A DNA stretch of 64,000 nt from Pelagomonas calceolata (Eukaryota; Sar; Pelagophyceae; Pelagomonadales; Pelagomonadaceae), in contig CAKKNE010000002.1 of the NCBI GenBank assembly GCA_918797485.1, forward strand, positions 3,996,501-4,060,500, in the 5' to 3' direction. This document shows, piece by piece, positions 27,917 through 37,870 of the stretch; position 1 is the first letter of the stretch; every line of letters starts with the position of its first letter. The notes beneath the pieces are model-generated. The model was not told the DNA's origin and ran no database searches. It saw nothing but the letters and a program-made list of their open reading frames with translations. The translations under genes were made by a program, and so were the position numbers.

Positions 27917-30900
27917 ATGTCGACGCCTGAAGAAAAGAAGGACGCCAGCAAACTACGCGGAGACGCGCCGGCGTTCAGCTTCGGCGCGCCGCCGCCCGCC
28001 GCGGCCGCGCCGACCACCCTCAGCTTCGACGCGCCCAAGGAGCCCACGCGCACCTCCACGGACTCGCCGGACAAGCCGGCCGAGGACGAGGTCGGCATCC
28101 TCTTTCAGGTGGCCGACCAGGAGGGGGTCGCCCAGCACGCGTTCAGAGTGAACATACTTCGTGAGGAGGCCCAGAGCAAGCCGGTGCTAAAGCTGGTGCA
28201 GGAGGTGTTGATCAACAGGAACCGGCAGCAGACTCAGGTCGACGAGTGCCTGCCGGAAATCCTCAAGGGCCTGCGCCTCCCCGACGCCCAGTTCCACCGA
28301 CCCGACGTGGGAAAGCGGCTCGCCGCGGGGGACACCCTACTCGAGCCCGGAGAGACCCCCGACGCCACTGTAATGCTGATTGCCATGTGCGGCGGCGGCG
28401 CCCGAGCGGACATGGTACTCGTGGTCGGCGACGCGCGTGGCTACGTCGGGTCGCGCGCTTTGAACATCCATCGGTTGGGGGACCGATCACTCGGCGACGC
28501 GGCAGCCGCGGCGTGCGAATTGCCCCGAGACGAGTGGGCGCGCGGCGTGAGCGCGAGCCTGGCGCTCGTCAACGACGACGTCGCCATCACCGAGGTCTCC
28601 CACCAGCTCGTGGAGGCCAAAGCGCCCTGGTGCGGGATCTCGATTGAGCTCGACCCCACGGTCCCGGCCGCCGAAGCCCTCCAAGACGCGCCGCGACCGC
28701 CGCTCGTGCTCGTGCGCCGTGCGGACGACCACTTCGCGCGGCACGGCTTGAAGACGACGAGCGTCGACATCGCGTGGGCGGGCGGCCGCATCGAGGCCAT
28801 CGCCGTGCGCGAGTGGCCGGTGCCGCGGACGCCGCGCATGTGGGCCGAGTGGGCGCTGCGGACCGTCTCCGCGCCCCTTGTGCTGCACGGCATGATGTCC
28901 CCGCAGCTCCGCGACGCCGTTGTCCAGCAAGCGATAGAAAGCATGGACATGGACGACGTCGCCGTCGCCGTCGACGGCGCGCCGGCCGCTCAGATGGTCC
29001 CAGGCGATGAGCTTGAGGTGGCCCACCCGGAGCGCCTCGTCATACAGACCTCCGGCAACCTGTTCCAAGACCAGCCAGAAAACGGGTCCTACCTCGCGGT
29101 GTCCGCGATGACGGCGGCATGCATGCGGCGCCTCGAGGCCGGCGAGGAGCTGTACGCCCCCAAGTCAACCTGGCGCGCGCTCGAGGTGCGCAGCCGCCTC
29201 TACAAGGCGCGCAAGGACGATATTAACGCGGGTAATACTCTCGCGACCGCGCACACGTGTCTGGAATTTCTGCACGCGCTGGGTCTGTTCGAGGCGGCGG
29301 GCCGGCTCGACCGCGCCGACGCGGCGCGCGCCATCGACTGCGTCATGGAAATCGAAAGCTACTTCAGGGCGGCCAACGCGCCGATCTTTACGTGTGTGCT
29401 GGGCGTCGACGGCGCTGCGCGGGAACAAGCCGAGATTTTCGCGAGCCGGTTGGGGGTGGCCTCGTTCCTCACGCTCCGGCGGGTGCCGGAGCTGCAGAAA
29501 TTACAGGCGAGTATCCATGGCGACTACGACGAAACGACCGTGGCCTGCAGGGCGCTGGAAGCCGTCGAGAACGTGCGGAGGCAGCTCGCGATGCCCAATC
29601 GGGAATCACGCACGCGCGGCCAGCCGCACGTCGCCGCGTTCTGTCTGAGCGTGTTGTGTCAGGCCGCCGCCACGCGGGACAGACGGGCGTTCGTGCTGGG
29701 CGAGTCGAGAGATACCCGTGTTTCCCTGAACTTGCTTTTGGCCCTGCCCATCGATCTACTGGAGGCGCCGCTCGACGAGTCGTACCTCAATCCCGAGCAG
29801 CAGTCGCGGCTGCGCGAAACCATCTCCGATTTGCTGCTGCTGTGGGACCTGGTGCGGCCGGCCGGTGTGTCCAAAGACTTTAGGCAGCATTGCGAAGCTC
29901 TCGCGGACCGGGCGGAGTCCAAGGGCGAAAGCGACGCCTACGTGTCCGGCCAGATGCTTCGCGACCTTATGGAGAAGCTGCGGGGCGATCGGGCGTCGAA
30001 GCGGGCGGGGGTCCAGCGCAAGCTGTTGTTGAGGAAGTTAGAGCCCGACAAAGTGTACTCGAATTTGATCGTGCGGGACCCGCCGGCGGGCCTCCGCGCC
30101 CTGTTGGCGCGGTTCCGCGTCGCGCCGAGACTGCGCGACGCGCGGCCCTCGCCGCCCAATGCGCCGAAGCCTGCGGCGCCTGCGGCGCCGCCCACGTCCT
30201 GGAGCGACGACGAGGCGACGACGTTGCCGCAGCACGGCTCCGAGGCCAAAAAAAAGAAGAAGCTCGGCGCCAAGGCCGCAAAGAAGAAGCGCCAGAAGGA
30301 GCGAAAGAAGGCCGCCGCGCTGCGAGCGGCGGCGGCGCGCGCGGAAGCGCCCGCGGTCGCTCAGCCCGAGGCGCGGGAAGCGGCCCAACCCGAGGCCGAG
30401 CGCGCGCCCTCGCCGGACGTCGACGAGGCCGAGACGGCGTCCGAGGCGTCTGCTGACGATGTCCGCGCGACGCGGCGCGACGCGGCTGAGAAGTTGAAGG
30501 TGGTTGGCTTCGACGGGATGTCGGATGATGAATTGCGCCAGGCCTGTCGGTATCACGGGCTGGGGGTCTGGCGCCGTCCCGACAGGAAAAAGTGCGAGGA
30601 GGCGCTGACAGAGTACCTCGAGTGGGAGTCTCGATATAACCGTCGCCAGACGCGGATGAGGGCCAACGTCCGCGCGATCGTCTCAGCACGAGAGAGCGTC
30701 TACGTCTCGCAGCTCCCCGAACTTTATCGAAGGAAGTACGGCCGCAAGCTCGAGACGTACGAAAAGTTGACCGAGTTTCTCGCGGAGACCCCGGGCCTGG
30801 AGATGGTGGATGGCATCGCCGGCGGCTCTGTTCGATTGGCGCCGGTGCCCGCTCCCCTAATGTCCGACGACGTCGCGTCCGGCACGTCGCTAGACGCCGC

Positions 30901-31633
30901 GACCGCCGAGGCGCCCCCGGACGACGGCGCTGCAGAGGCGGAGGCGCGCGCGCGCGACGATGAGGCCGCGTCGCTGGCGCTCGCGCGACGGCTCGCGGCC
31001 GAGGACCCTGTCGCCCCCATGCCACCGGCAGCGACGTCGGAGCAGGAGGACGACTTTCGGTTGTTTTTAAGTTCGCTGGGGCTGGGGCACCATGCCGACC
31101 GGCTGATCGCCGAGTCGGTGGAGAGCATAGAGGACCTCATGCTCCTCACCCGCGCCGATATCATGGCGTGCGGCGTGCCAGCGGCCGACGCGACGCGCCT
31201 CGAGGCCGCCCTGGCCGCGGCGCGCGGTCCGACCGCGGCGGAAGAGTCCAAGTCGGCGCCACCGCCGCCGCCGCCGGGCAAGGTGCTCGTCGACGAGATT
31301 CTCGACGACGCCGCGGCGCGGGCGGCGGCGCTCGAGACGTCCCTCACGGCGCACCAGGAGGAGCTCCGGCGGCTGAAGGGGCTTTTGACGGAGCGCGGCG
31401 TGCCAGACGGATTGGTGTGCCCCCTGTCGCTGGAGATCTACGAGGACCCGGTGGTTGCTGCAGACGGCTTCTCGTACGAGCGCCGCGAGATCGAGGCCTG
31501 GCTCGGGCGCGGCAACCGCACGTCCCCCAAAACGAACGAGGAGCTGCCGCACACCTTCCTCACGCCGAATCGCGACCTGAAATCCACCTGCCAGGATTTC
31601 CTCGACGACGTGCGGAAATTCGAGGCGCGCTGA
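27917..31633 (+). CDS. LOTUS-SAM-U-box protein, putative ubiquitin ligase
   Basis: This 1,238-residue single-exon protein ends in a U-box (about 1163-1235: GLVCPLSLEIYEDPVVAADG, then TSPKTNEELPHTFLTPNRDL), the fold that recruits ubiquitin-loaded E2 enzymes. Before it lie a SAM domain (about 1045-1105, FLSSLGLGHHADRLIAESV) and an OST-HTH/LOTUS domain (about 917-976, VSQLPELYRRKYGRKLETYE). Before those is a SAP-like helix pair (about 860-905) and a Lys/Ala-rich linker. The N-terminal 800 residues are mostly helical, with an FG-like AFSFGAPPP near the start, and have no named domain. LOTUS domains bind RNA or DEAD-box helicases, so the protein could link RNA granules to ubiquitylation. That role is inference. 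Confidence 0.8.
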   Translation: MSTPEEKKDASKLRGDAPAFSFGAPPPAAAAPTTLSFDAPKEPTRTSTDSPDKPAEDEVGILFQVADQEGVAQHAFRVNILREEAQSKPVLKLVQEVLINRNRQQTQVDECLPEILKGLRLPDAQFHRPDVGKRLAAGDTLLEPGETPDATVMLIAMCGGGARADMVLVVGDARGYVGSRALNIHRLGDRSLGDAAAAACELPRDEWARGVSASLALVNDDVAITEVSHQLVEAKAPWCGISIELDPTVPAAEALQDAPRPPLVLVRRADDHFARHGLKTTSVDIAWAGGRIEAIAVREWPVPRTPRMWAEWALRTVSAPLVLHGMMSPQLRDAVVQQAIESMDMDDVAVAVDGAPAAQMVPGDELEVAHPERLVIQTSGNLFQDQPENGSYLAVSAMTAACMRRLEAGEELYAPKSTWRALEVRSRLYKARKDDINAGNTLATAHTCLEFLHALGLFEAAGRLDRADAARAIDCVMEIESYFRAANAPIFTCVLGVDGAAREQAEIFASRLGVASFLTLRRVPELQKLQASIHGDYDETTVACRALEAVENVRRQLAMPNRESRTRGQPHVAAFCLSVLCQAAATRDRRAFVLGESRDTRVSLNLLLALPIDLLEAPLDESYLNPEQQSRLRETISDLLLLWDLVRPAGVSKDFRQHCEALADRAESKGESDAYVSGQMLRDLMEKLRGDRASKRAGVQRKLLLRKLEPDKVYSNLIVRDPPAGLRALLARFRVAPRLRDARPSPPNAPKPAAPAAPPTSWSDDEATTLPQHGSEAKKKKKLGAKAAKKKRQKERKKAAALRAAAARAEAPAVAQPEAREAAQPEAERAPSPDVDEAETASEASADDVRATRRDAAEKLKVVGFDGMSDDELRQACRYHGLGVWRRPDRKKCEEALTEYLEWESRYNRRQTRMRANVRAIVSARESVYVSQLPELYRRKYGRKLETYEKLTEFLAETPGLEMVDGIAGGSVRLAPVPAPLMSDDVASGTSLDAATAEAPPDDGAAEAEARARDDEAASLALARRLAAEDPVAPMPPAATSEQEDDFRLFLSSLGLGHHADRLIAESVESIEDLMLLTRADIMACGVPAADATRLEAALAAARGPTAAEESKSAPPPPPPGKVLVDEILDDAAARAAALETSLTAHQEELRRLKGLLTERGVPDGLVCPLSLEIYEDPVVAADGFSYERREIEAWLGRGNRTSPKTNEELPHTFLTPNRDLKSTCQDFLDDVRKFEAR

Positions 31634-31822
31634 GATAGACACTGTGGTAATGTGAGCTTGTGCACGCTACATAGTATTCTGACACAAAAAACATTACTAG
31701 CCGGGAGGGGGCGACTTGTCCCGCCCCCCGTCGTCGCCGCCCTCGCCTGCGACGACGCAATAAGAGGAGGACTCCAAGACAACAAAAACACCGAGCGGGC
31801 AAAGGTCCCTCGGCGAAAATAA

Positions 31823-33031
31823 TCAGAGTTTTTCGGCCCCCACGAAAGGTCGGGCGAAGTACTTGGGCGTCGTCATCAGGGCGAAAAGGCATATAAAGGA
31901 CGCTGGGAAAGGACGCTTCCGCTTGCGCTCGTCGAAGTAGTCGTCGGAATAGACGCGGCCGTCGCTCGCCGGCTCCTGAGACGTCGGCGTCGCCGCGACC
32001 CCGACCAGCGCCGCCAAATCTCCCAGCGTCTTCGTGGCCGTGACCGCGTCGTGCTTGAACGGCAAGGAAGCGAGCTGGTCCCGCAGGACGCCGCGCATGT
32101 CTGGAGGGTGGCGCCTTTTGGCCAACATCTCCTGGACCACGTACTTCGTGTTCTTCGGGTGCGCGTCGTAGCGCTGCGCGTAGCGCACGTACTGCCTTAG
32201 GACATCGAGCTTCGGGAGGCGCTCCTCACTCCTCCGGAAGATTGATGAAGGATCCAACAAAGCCGGCCTCGCTAACAAAACGCCGTCCGTGTACGCGTCT
32301 ACATTGGAAATGGCTTCGTGCGTATACAGGTCGCCGTTCGCTAGTAAAGCGCAGTCCTCGCGGAAGGCGACGTGTTCCTGGCGCAACCGCTCGAAGACGC
32401 GTTTTTGCGTCGGTAGTTGGGGATCTTTTGGGGGGTCCACGCCCGCATACCTACAGTGCAGCGCGACGGCGACGGCGCCCGCCGCGTGCAACTGCCGTAT
32501 GAGATCGCAGGTTTCACTGATCTCGGGCAAGAGTCGAATCTTGCACGTGACCGCGACGCTCGCAGGTAACGTCCTCCTCAGACTTTTGACGATGGACGCC
32601 GCGCGCTCGCCATCTTTCAGGAGGGCCTGGCCCATGCCGCCGCCCGTCGAGAAGGGCTTCGGGCAGCCCATATTTAAGTCAACACCACACGCGACGTCCG
32701 CGACGACCGCCGCGGCTCTCGAAGCGCACTCGCCCTCCGCCGCGCCGAGCTGCACCACCAGTTTATTTTTTTCTCGGACCGGGTCCACGCGCAGACACGT
32801 CGTCTTGCCCGAGGCGTCGACGAAGTCAATCGTCTTAAGCTCTTCGTTCTCTTTGCGTGTGCACAGCTCCAGGCGCCGCGCGATGAGCTCTTCGCTGTAG
32901 ACAATGTCCGCGCCGTAGTCCAATGCTAGAATTCTTAGAGGTGTGCTGTTCGCGCGCACCATGGGCGCCAGGCACCGCAGCTTTTTGGACTGCAGCGGCC
33001 GCGGGGGCCAGAGTTGGACGGTCTCCTCCAT
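31823..33031 (-). CDS. DUS2: tRNA-dihydrouridine(20) synthase, DUS2-type
   Basis: This flavoenzyme family reduces uridine to dihydrouridine in the tRNA D-loop. Seen here are APMVRANSTPLRILALDYGADIV at the N-terminus, NMGCPKPFSTGGGMGQALL with the catalytic Cys, and CKIRLLPEISETCDLIRQL. LLANGDLYTHE near the flavin phosphate site is followed by DGVLLARPAL. The order and the MGCPKxxS motif match the eukaryotic DUS2 branch. At 402 residues it includes the helical C-terminal domain but no double-stranded-RNA-binding extension. It shares a divergent promoter with the V-ATPase accessory-like gene. Confidence 0.9.
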   Translation of the reverse strand: MEETVQLWPPRPLQSKKLRCLAPMVRANSTPLRILALDYGADIVYSEELIARRLELCTRKENEELKTIDFVDASGKTTCLRVDPVREKNKLVVQLGAAEGECASRAAAVVADVACGVDLNMGCPKPFSTGGGMGQALLKDGERAASIVKSLRRTLPASVAVTCKIRLLPEISETCDLIRQLHAAGAVAVALHCRYAGVDPPKDPQLPTQKRVFERLRQEHVAFREDCALLANGDLYTHEAISNVDAYTDGVLLARPALLDPSSIFRRSEERLPKLDVLRQYVRYAQRYDAHPKNTKYVVQEMLAKRRHPPDMRGVLRDQLASLPFKHDAVTATKTLGDLAALVGVAATPTSQEPASDGRVYSDDYFDERKRKRPFPASFICLFALMTTPKYFARPFVGAEKL

Positions 33032-33147
33032 GTGTGCGTGCTGCGCACTACTCGAGGTAGTCAGCGTCCACGCGTGCGGCGTTTGGAAGGTCTAGAGCCG
33101 GAGTTATCGTCGATTGCAGCAGGTGCGACGGGCTCCTGGAGAGCTTT

Positions 33148-33170
33148 CTAGTGCCTTACAGCACGCTAGC
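33148..33170 (+). promoter_or_regulatory. CTAG promoter element, CCTTAC form
   Basis: CTAGTGCCTTAC, then AGCAC, then GCTAGC, in the 242-bp divergent gap. It is 117 bp from the DUS2 start and 104 bp from the start at 33274. Confidence 0.7.
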
Positions 33171-33273
33171 GCTGGGGGGTTTGACATCCGCGGAGAGCAG
33201 GGCAGACACCGGCGGACGTCCAAAGGCATTGAGCAACGTTTCTAAGCCTTGCGGAGCGGCCGCACCCTAAGCT

Positions 33274-34242
33274 ATGGCGCGTCGGAGCATTGCCGCCTTC
33301 ATTGCCTCACTGGCTGGCGCACGCGCCGGCACCGTCGGCTTCGCCGGCACCTACGTGAGCGGCGGCGGCGGCCCACCGACCACCTTAGACGCGTTGGGAG
33401 CTTGGGCCGCGGCCCTCGGCGCGCCGGAGACGACCGAGACCGCGCGGCTCCCGGCGACGAGCCTCATAAAACCGCCGCGGCGCCTCGCGCTCCTCGTGGC
33501 GGCCCCGCCGAAGGGCAGCGCGGGCCTCGAGCGCACGACGAAGCTCGCGCCGCACGAGGACGGCTTCGCGGCGCTGGGCGCGGCCCTCCGGCGGCCGCTC
33601 GCGGGCGACGGCCGCCGCATCCAGGTGGCCTGCGCGGGCGGCGGCGACGACGCGCGGGCGCTCTGCGACGACTGGCGCGAGCCGCTCGACGCGACGGGCG
33701 CCTTCGCGCGCTTCAAGGAAGGCGGCGCGCTGCGCGACGCGATCATTAGTAAAGGCGGGTCTATCGAAGCGGACGGCGCCGTCGCGTTCCCGAAGGTCGG
33801 GAAGGTGGACGAGCCCTTGGTGGAGGAGGTCGCCGCGCTCGTCGAGTACGCGTTGAAACCGGGCGCGGACCGGCTCGACGTCCTCGTGGCCTCGGAGGCG
33901 TCTCATGCAGCGAACGCGGCCGCCGCGGCGCAATTGTTAAAGTGCGCCTGCGCGGCGATCAGTAGCAATGAAGACCCCGCGGCGCTCGTCTTCGTCGAAC
34001 AACCAACAGCCAAGAGCCGCCGCCTCGCCGCGACGGACGCGCCCACGGCATCATCTTCCACGGAATACTACTCGCTCGAGGAGATCCGCAACTACCAGAT
34101 TTGTCTCTGGACGGCGATCGCGCTCATCTCCGTATTACTTAGTGCGGTCCTGTTCCTCGCCTGCATGCGGCCCGAGTACGACTCGCTCCTCTACGCGACC
34201 TTCCAGGCGAACGTCGGCGACCACTTCGGCAAGGAGAACTAG
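33274..34242 (+). CDS. V-ATPase accessory-subunit-like type I membrane protein
   Basis: The 322-residue product has an N-terminal signal peptide (RRSIAAFIASLAGARA), a lumenal region with few motifs and one C-terminal membrane segment (ICLWTAIALISVLLSAVLFLACM). The short tail is RPEYDSLLYATFQANVG. That tail and its place after the membrane segment resemble ATP6AP2/Voa1, where the PGYDSIIY tail sits on the V-ATPase membrane sector. The lumenal part is Ala/Gly-rich and diverged, so the assignment rests on the C-terminal 60 residues. Alternative: an unrelated type I ER protein. Confidence 0.6.
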   Translation: MARRSIAAFIASLAGARAGTVGFAGTYVSGGGGPPTTLDALGAWAAALGAPETTETARLPATSLIKPPRRLALLVAAPPKGSAGLERTTKLAPHEDGFAALGAALRRPLAGDGRRIQVACAGGGDDARALCDDWREPLDATGAFARFKEGGALRDAIISKGGSIEADGAVAFPKVGKVDEPLVEEVAALVEYALKPGADRLDVLVASEASHAANAAAAAQLLKCACAAISSNEDPAALVFVEQPTAKSRRLAATDAPTASSSTEYYSLEEIRNYQICLWTAIALISVLLSAVLFLACMRPEYDSLLYATFQANVGDHFGKEN

Positions 34243-34458
34243 GAGTCGCTTTCGTTCCCCTTTCCCTGTATAAGTAGCTATATCGTATCACGTCGACGGC
34301 GCGCGTCGGACTCAGTGATTCGTTCGGCCGAGCTCGCACCATACGCATAAGCACAGCGCACGCCGTCGCCGCGACCGACAAGGCGACAGACCCCGCGTCG
34401 GCTCCGGACGCGGCGAGGCAGCAAAGCAACAAGGCCCGGGACCGTGACTAGTACTAGA
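34243..34458. other. Tail-to-tail intergenic region
   Basis: A gap of 216 bp between convergent genes; no feature recognised. Confidence 0.5.
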
Positions 34459-36057
34459 CTATAACTTAGTCAGCTGCTTCTCGCGCGTCTCGGCCTTCTG
34501 CTTCTCCCTCGCCTCGAGGCCCCGCAGCGTCTTCTTCACGATCTCGCCGCGCGTGAACGGCCTTTCGTCGTCATCCTCCTCGTCGTCCTCGTCCATGTCA
34601 TCATATGCGGGCGGGGCCACGACGATGCGGTTGGCCGGAGGCATGACGACGCCGATGGCCGAAGTGCCCGGCGGGTGGGGCGTGCAGTCGGGCTGCGTGG
34701 CGGCGTACTGCTCCAATATTTCCGTGGTGCGCTGCTCGATGATCTCGAGGTACTGCAGCATGTTCGACTCCGTGACGCCCTGGTTGCCGAGCATTTCCTC
34801 GACGGCGGCGCTCGTGCCGCCCAATCGCGAGAAGATCGAGTGGATGCCAGTTTTCAACTGTCCGATGGTCTTGGACGCTGCCTGGTGCTTCCGCTCGTAC
34901 GCGTCGGCGGCCGCAGTAGTCTTCTCAAGTTTTTCTTCCAATTCCTTGAGCACGCGCTTCCGCTGCGTGTCCGTACTGACGCCCTGGCCCTTGAACTTCT
35001 CCGTTTCCAGTTTGGTCTCCGCGATCGCCAATTCGGTCGCTTCGATGTCGGAATTCAACTCGTTGATCGAGTTGAACAGCGAGAAGTTCTTCTGCTCGAT
35101 GTCCTGGAACGTGTCCACGAGTTCTTCGACGGTTTGTATCCCGGTGGCCTTGGTGATCCTCTCAAACGTAGCTTGATATTCCGCGACCTCTTCTTCGGTC
35201 AGCTTCGGTCTATCTTCTTCAACCTTCTTCTTTTTACCGGGAGACTCCTCCTCCTCCTCCTCGGACTCCTCGGGGTCTTCGGACATGTACGGCTCCTCGT
35301 CGGCCCTCTGGGAGGCTGCTAACGCTTCTGCGGTCTTGCGCTCGTGCTCCTCGCGCTCCTTCCTCCGCAGCGCCTCTTGCAACTGGCGGTCCTGCTCCAT
35401 GAGCGCGCCGAGGTCGGCCCATTCTTTTTCAAATGCTTTTTTCTCGTCCTCCATGCCTTGCTTGAGCTTGTCCAGTGATCTCTGCGAGCGGTCCGCCCGT
35501 CGCTGGGCATTCTTCGAATCCTCAATGATCGCGGCCATCTCCTTCTTCTTCTTATGTAAGTCGTATTCTAGCTTCTTGTAGATGCCGTCGAAGACCACGC
35601 GCTCCTTATGTAAGCTATCAATATAACCCCTTAAAGTTTTATTCTGGGCCAGCGCTTCGTTGAATTTCTGCAAGGCTTTGTCGAGTTTCTTCTCCATGAG
35701 CTTGATCTGCTTGACGAGCATGTCGTGGTTCTCCTTGCCCGCGTTCACACCGCCCATCTTCTGCCTCTGGGCCGTCATCTCCTTCTTGCACTGCGAAATC
35801 TTCGCATCCAAAGTAGCGATCTTGTTGCGCTCGTTCTCGATCTTCTTGAGGTACAAGTCGGCCTCCTCCTGGAGTCTGGCGGCCTGGGACCCTTGGCCCT
35901 TGCCCATCGTCGCCGTCAAATTAGCTTGCCTCGTCTCGCGCGCGAGATCCTTCTTGAGCTCCTCGTTCTCCGCGTGCAGGGCCTCGATCGCGGTGCGGAC
36001 CTGCTGGCCCAGCATCTTCTTGTTCTTGGCCGACTCGGCCTTGCCGGTGGACGGCAT
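34459..36057 (-). CDS. Outer dynein arm docking-complex coiled-coil protein (ODA1/CCDC63/CCDC114 family)
   Basis: From ATG 36057 (MPSTGKAESAKNKKML) the protein has 532 residues and is mostly coiled coil. It carries the family's typical blocks: the central HKERVVFDGIYKKLEYDLHK segment, an acidic linker (SEDPEESEEEEEE), and then EYQATFERITKATGIQTVEE LVDTFQDIEQKNFSLF. In Chlamydomonas and animals this protein anchors outer dynein arms to the axonemal doublet. The C-terminal part has an unstructured acidic stretch and a final basic helix. It is intronless. It argues that the organism assembles a motile flagellum. Confidence 0.85.
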   Translation of the reverse strand: MPSTGKAESAKNKKMLGQQVRTAIEALHAENEELKKDLARETRQANLTATMGKGQGSQAARLQEEADLYLKKIENERNKIATLDAKISQCKKEMTAQRQKMGGVNAGKENHDMLVKQIKLMEKKLDKALQKFNEALAQNKTLRGYIDSLHKERVVFDGIYKKLEYDLHKKKKEMAAIIEDSKNAQRRADRSQRSLDKLKQGMEDEKKAFEKEWADLGALMEQDRQLQEALRRKEREEHERKTAEALAASQRADEEPYMSEDPEESEEEEEESPGKKKKVEEDRPKLTEEEVAEYQATFERITKATGIQTVEELVDTFQDIEQKNFSLFNSINELNSDIEATELAIAETKLETEKFKGQGVSTDTQRKRVLKELEEKLEKTTAAADAYERKHQAASKTIGQLKTGIHSIFSRLGGTSAAVEEMLGNQGVTESNMLQYLEIIEQRTTEILEQYAATQPDCTPHPPGTSAIGVVMPPANRIVVAPPAYDDMDEDDEEDDDERPFTRGEIVKKTLRGLEAREKQKAETREKQLTKL

Positions 36058-36267
36058 GGTGGGCTTTGGTGTTATATATCTGCCCGGCGGCGTCCGTCGC
36101 GCGCGGTCGAGGCGTGAGGGCTTTGTGGTGTTATGTACTGGAGCGGCGCCCGGCGCTGTACTGGAGCGGCGTCGACGGGCGCTGGGGGTGTGATTGACAG
36201 CGGTCGGGCGCTCGGGGCAGCCGCGTCGGCAGCTTTTGCGCTCCTCGCGGGCGGCCAAAAAGGAGGC

Positions 36268-36295
36268 GCTAGGTCCAGCCTCGGCGGGCACTAGC
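36268..36295. promoter_or_regulatory. Degenerate CTAG element
   Basis: GCTAGG and GCACTAGC lie 28 bp end to end in the divergent region between the docking-complex gene (36057) and PCID2 (36624). The GCACTAGC half matches the copy at 57126; the TGTCTTAC core is absent. Confidence 0.3.
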
Positions 36296-36623
36296 GCCGG
36301 CGCGCAGGGGCGCCGCCGGGCAGAATGCGTGCGGGAGGCGTGCGCGGGGCGGCGAGGAGTCGTGGGGCAGCGGAACTCGTTCTTCTATCGTGCGGGTTTC
36401 ACAATCGCGGCTCGACGCAAAAACAGCTCGTACCGCTCGCACGGCTTGATAAAACGCGTGCGAAGGCTAGATACTGACACTCCGTACTGTTCTCGAGCAG
36501 CGAGACAGCTGAAACGGTACCGGCGGGCATTCGTCTGGCCACAACCAGCCTTGGGGCCCATTCCAGCAGCGGCAGGGAGAACAGCCTTGGCCATCCCAGC
36601 AGCCGCATTGTGAGCGCAAAGCG

Positions 36624-37868
36624 ATGGACGCCATCGCCCAGCACTTCGGCGCCATCCAAACCGCCGTGCAAACGCAGAACGGCTCGCAATTGGCCCAACT
36701 ACTGAGCTGCCTCGCGCCATCAACACCACTGCCGCCGCAAGTCGCGGGCGTCGTGCAAAACGCGCAGTACGCCGAGGACTGCGCGAAGCATTATTGTGGG
36801 GAGCCCTGGGGCCCCATCGCCGCGAAGCAGACTTGTGCGCGCGTCGCGCTCGACAGAGGGGAGACGAGGAAGGCGTACGATAACGTGGTAAGTGCGTACA
36901 ACGGGTTCCTGAATGCGATTCGGGAAGAATCAGGCTGGGTCGCGCCTCTGATTCGGACCTTGACCTTCGAGGCGCGCGTTATTGCTGAAAGGGCCGATTC
37001 TGAAGTGTCAAAACGAGCGAAAGCTGCGAATGCACATGTCGCCAAACCGAATGAAACTTTAAGGGATGTGGAGAAAACGCTCAAGAAGGGCTTCTCGGCG
37101 TGCTGGACCGACCGGACGGGCGGCCCGCCGGGCGCCTCCAAAAAAAGAGCGACGTTGTATGTTGTTAGTCAGCTCATGAAAATATATTTCAAACTTAACC
37201 TATTGAAATTAGCACAACCACTCATCCGGCCGGTGGAGGCGTCGGCGGGCAAGGCGCTGGAGTCGAATAGTGTGTTTCCCGTTGGTGATGTGGTCTCGTA
37301 TCGCTTTTTTGTTGGTCGATTACGGATGTTCGAGGATAGATATGAAGAGGCGGAGGCTCATCTCGCGTATGCCTTCGCGCACTGTCGTACGACGTCGAGG
37401 TCCAATAAAAGGGCCATTCTCGAGTTCCTGTTGCCGGTGCGACTGCGGAGCGGGCGGTTCCCGCACCCTAAACTCCTGGAGAAGCACGGGCTGGCGAGCA
37501 TGCTGCCGTTGGTGCAGGCCGTGAAGGTCGGCGATCTGCGCACGTTCAATAGTGAACTGAAGCGACACCAGCGCGCGCTCGTCAAAAAGGGCACGTTTCT
37601 GCTGCTGGAGCAGTCGAAAATTTTAGTTTATAGGAATCTCTTCAAGAAGGTGTTCCTCGTAAACGAAAAACAAACGCAAGTCAAATTGCAGCTGTTCGAG
37701 CGGGCATTACAATGCCTCGGCGAGCCGACGGACCTCGCCGAGGTCGAGTGCGTGGTGGCCAATTTGATATACCGGGGCTACGTGAAGGGCTACATCAGCC
37801 ACCAGAAGGCCGTGCTCGTCGTGTCGAAGAAGGACCCGTTTCCCACGGCAGCAGTAATGAAGAGGTAG
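36624..37868 (+). CDS. PCID2: PCI-domain subunit of TREX-2 (PCID2/Thp1-like)
   Basis: This 414-residue protein matches PCID2/Thp1, a scaffold of the TREX-2 complex that couples transcription to mRNA export at the nuclear pore. The N-terminal half is alpha-helical (TPR-like), and the C-terminal half has the PCI fold with KRAILEFLLPVRLRSGRFPH, LEKHGLASMLPLVQAVKVGD and the winged-helix end VECVVANLIYRGYVKGYISHQKAV. Length and domain order are normal. Its TAG is only 2 bp from the stop of the convergent JmjC gene. Confidence 0.92.
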   Translation: MDAIAQHFGAIQTAVQTQNGSQLAQLLSCLAPSTPLPPQVAGVVQNAQYAEDCAKHYCGEPWGPIAAKQTCARVALDRGETRKAYDNVVSAYNGFLNAIREESGWVAPLIRTLTFEARVIAERADSEVSKRAKAANAHVAKPNETLRDVEKTLKKGFSACWTDRTGGPPGASKKRATLYVVSQLMKIYFKLNLLKLAQPLIRPVEASAGKALESNSVFPVGDVVSYRFFVGRLRMFEDRYEEAEAHLAYAFAHCRTTSRSNKRAILEFLLPVRLRSGRFPHPKLLEKHGLASMLPLVQAVKVGDLRTFNSELKRHQRALVKKGTFLLLEQSKILVYRNLFKKVFLVNEKQTQVKLQLFERALQCLGEPTDLAEVECVVANLIYRGYVKGYISHQKAVLVVSKKDPFPTAAVMKR

Positions 37869-37870
37869 TA

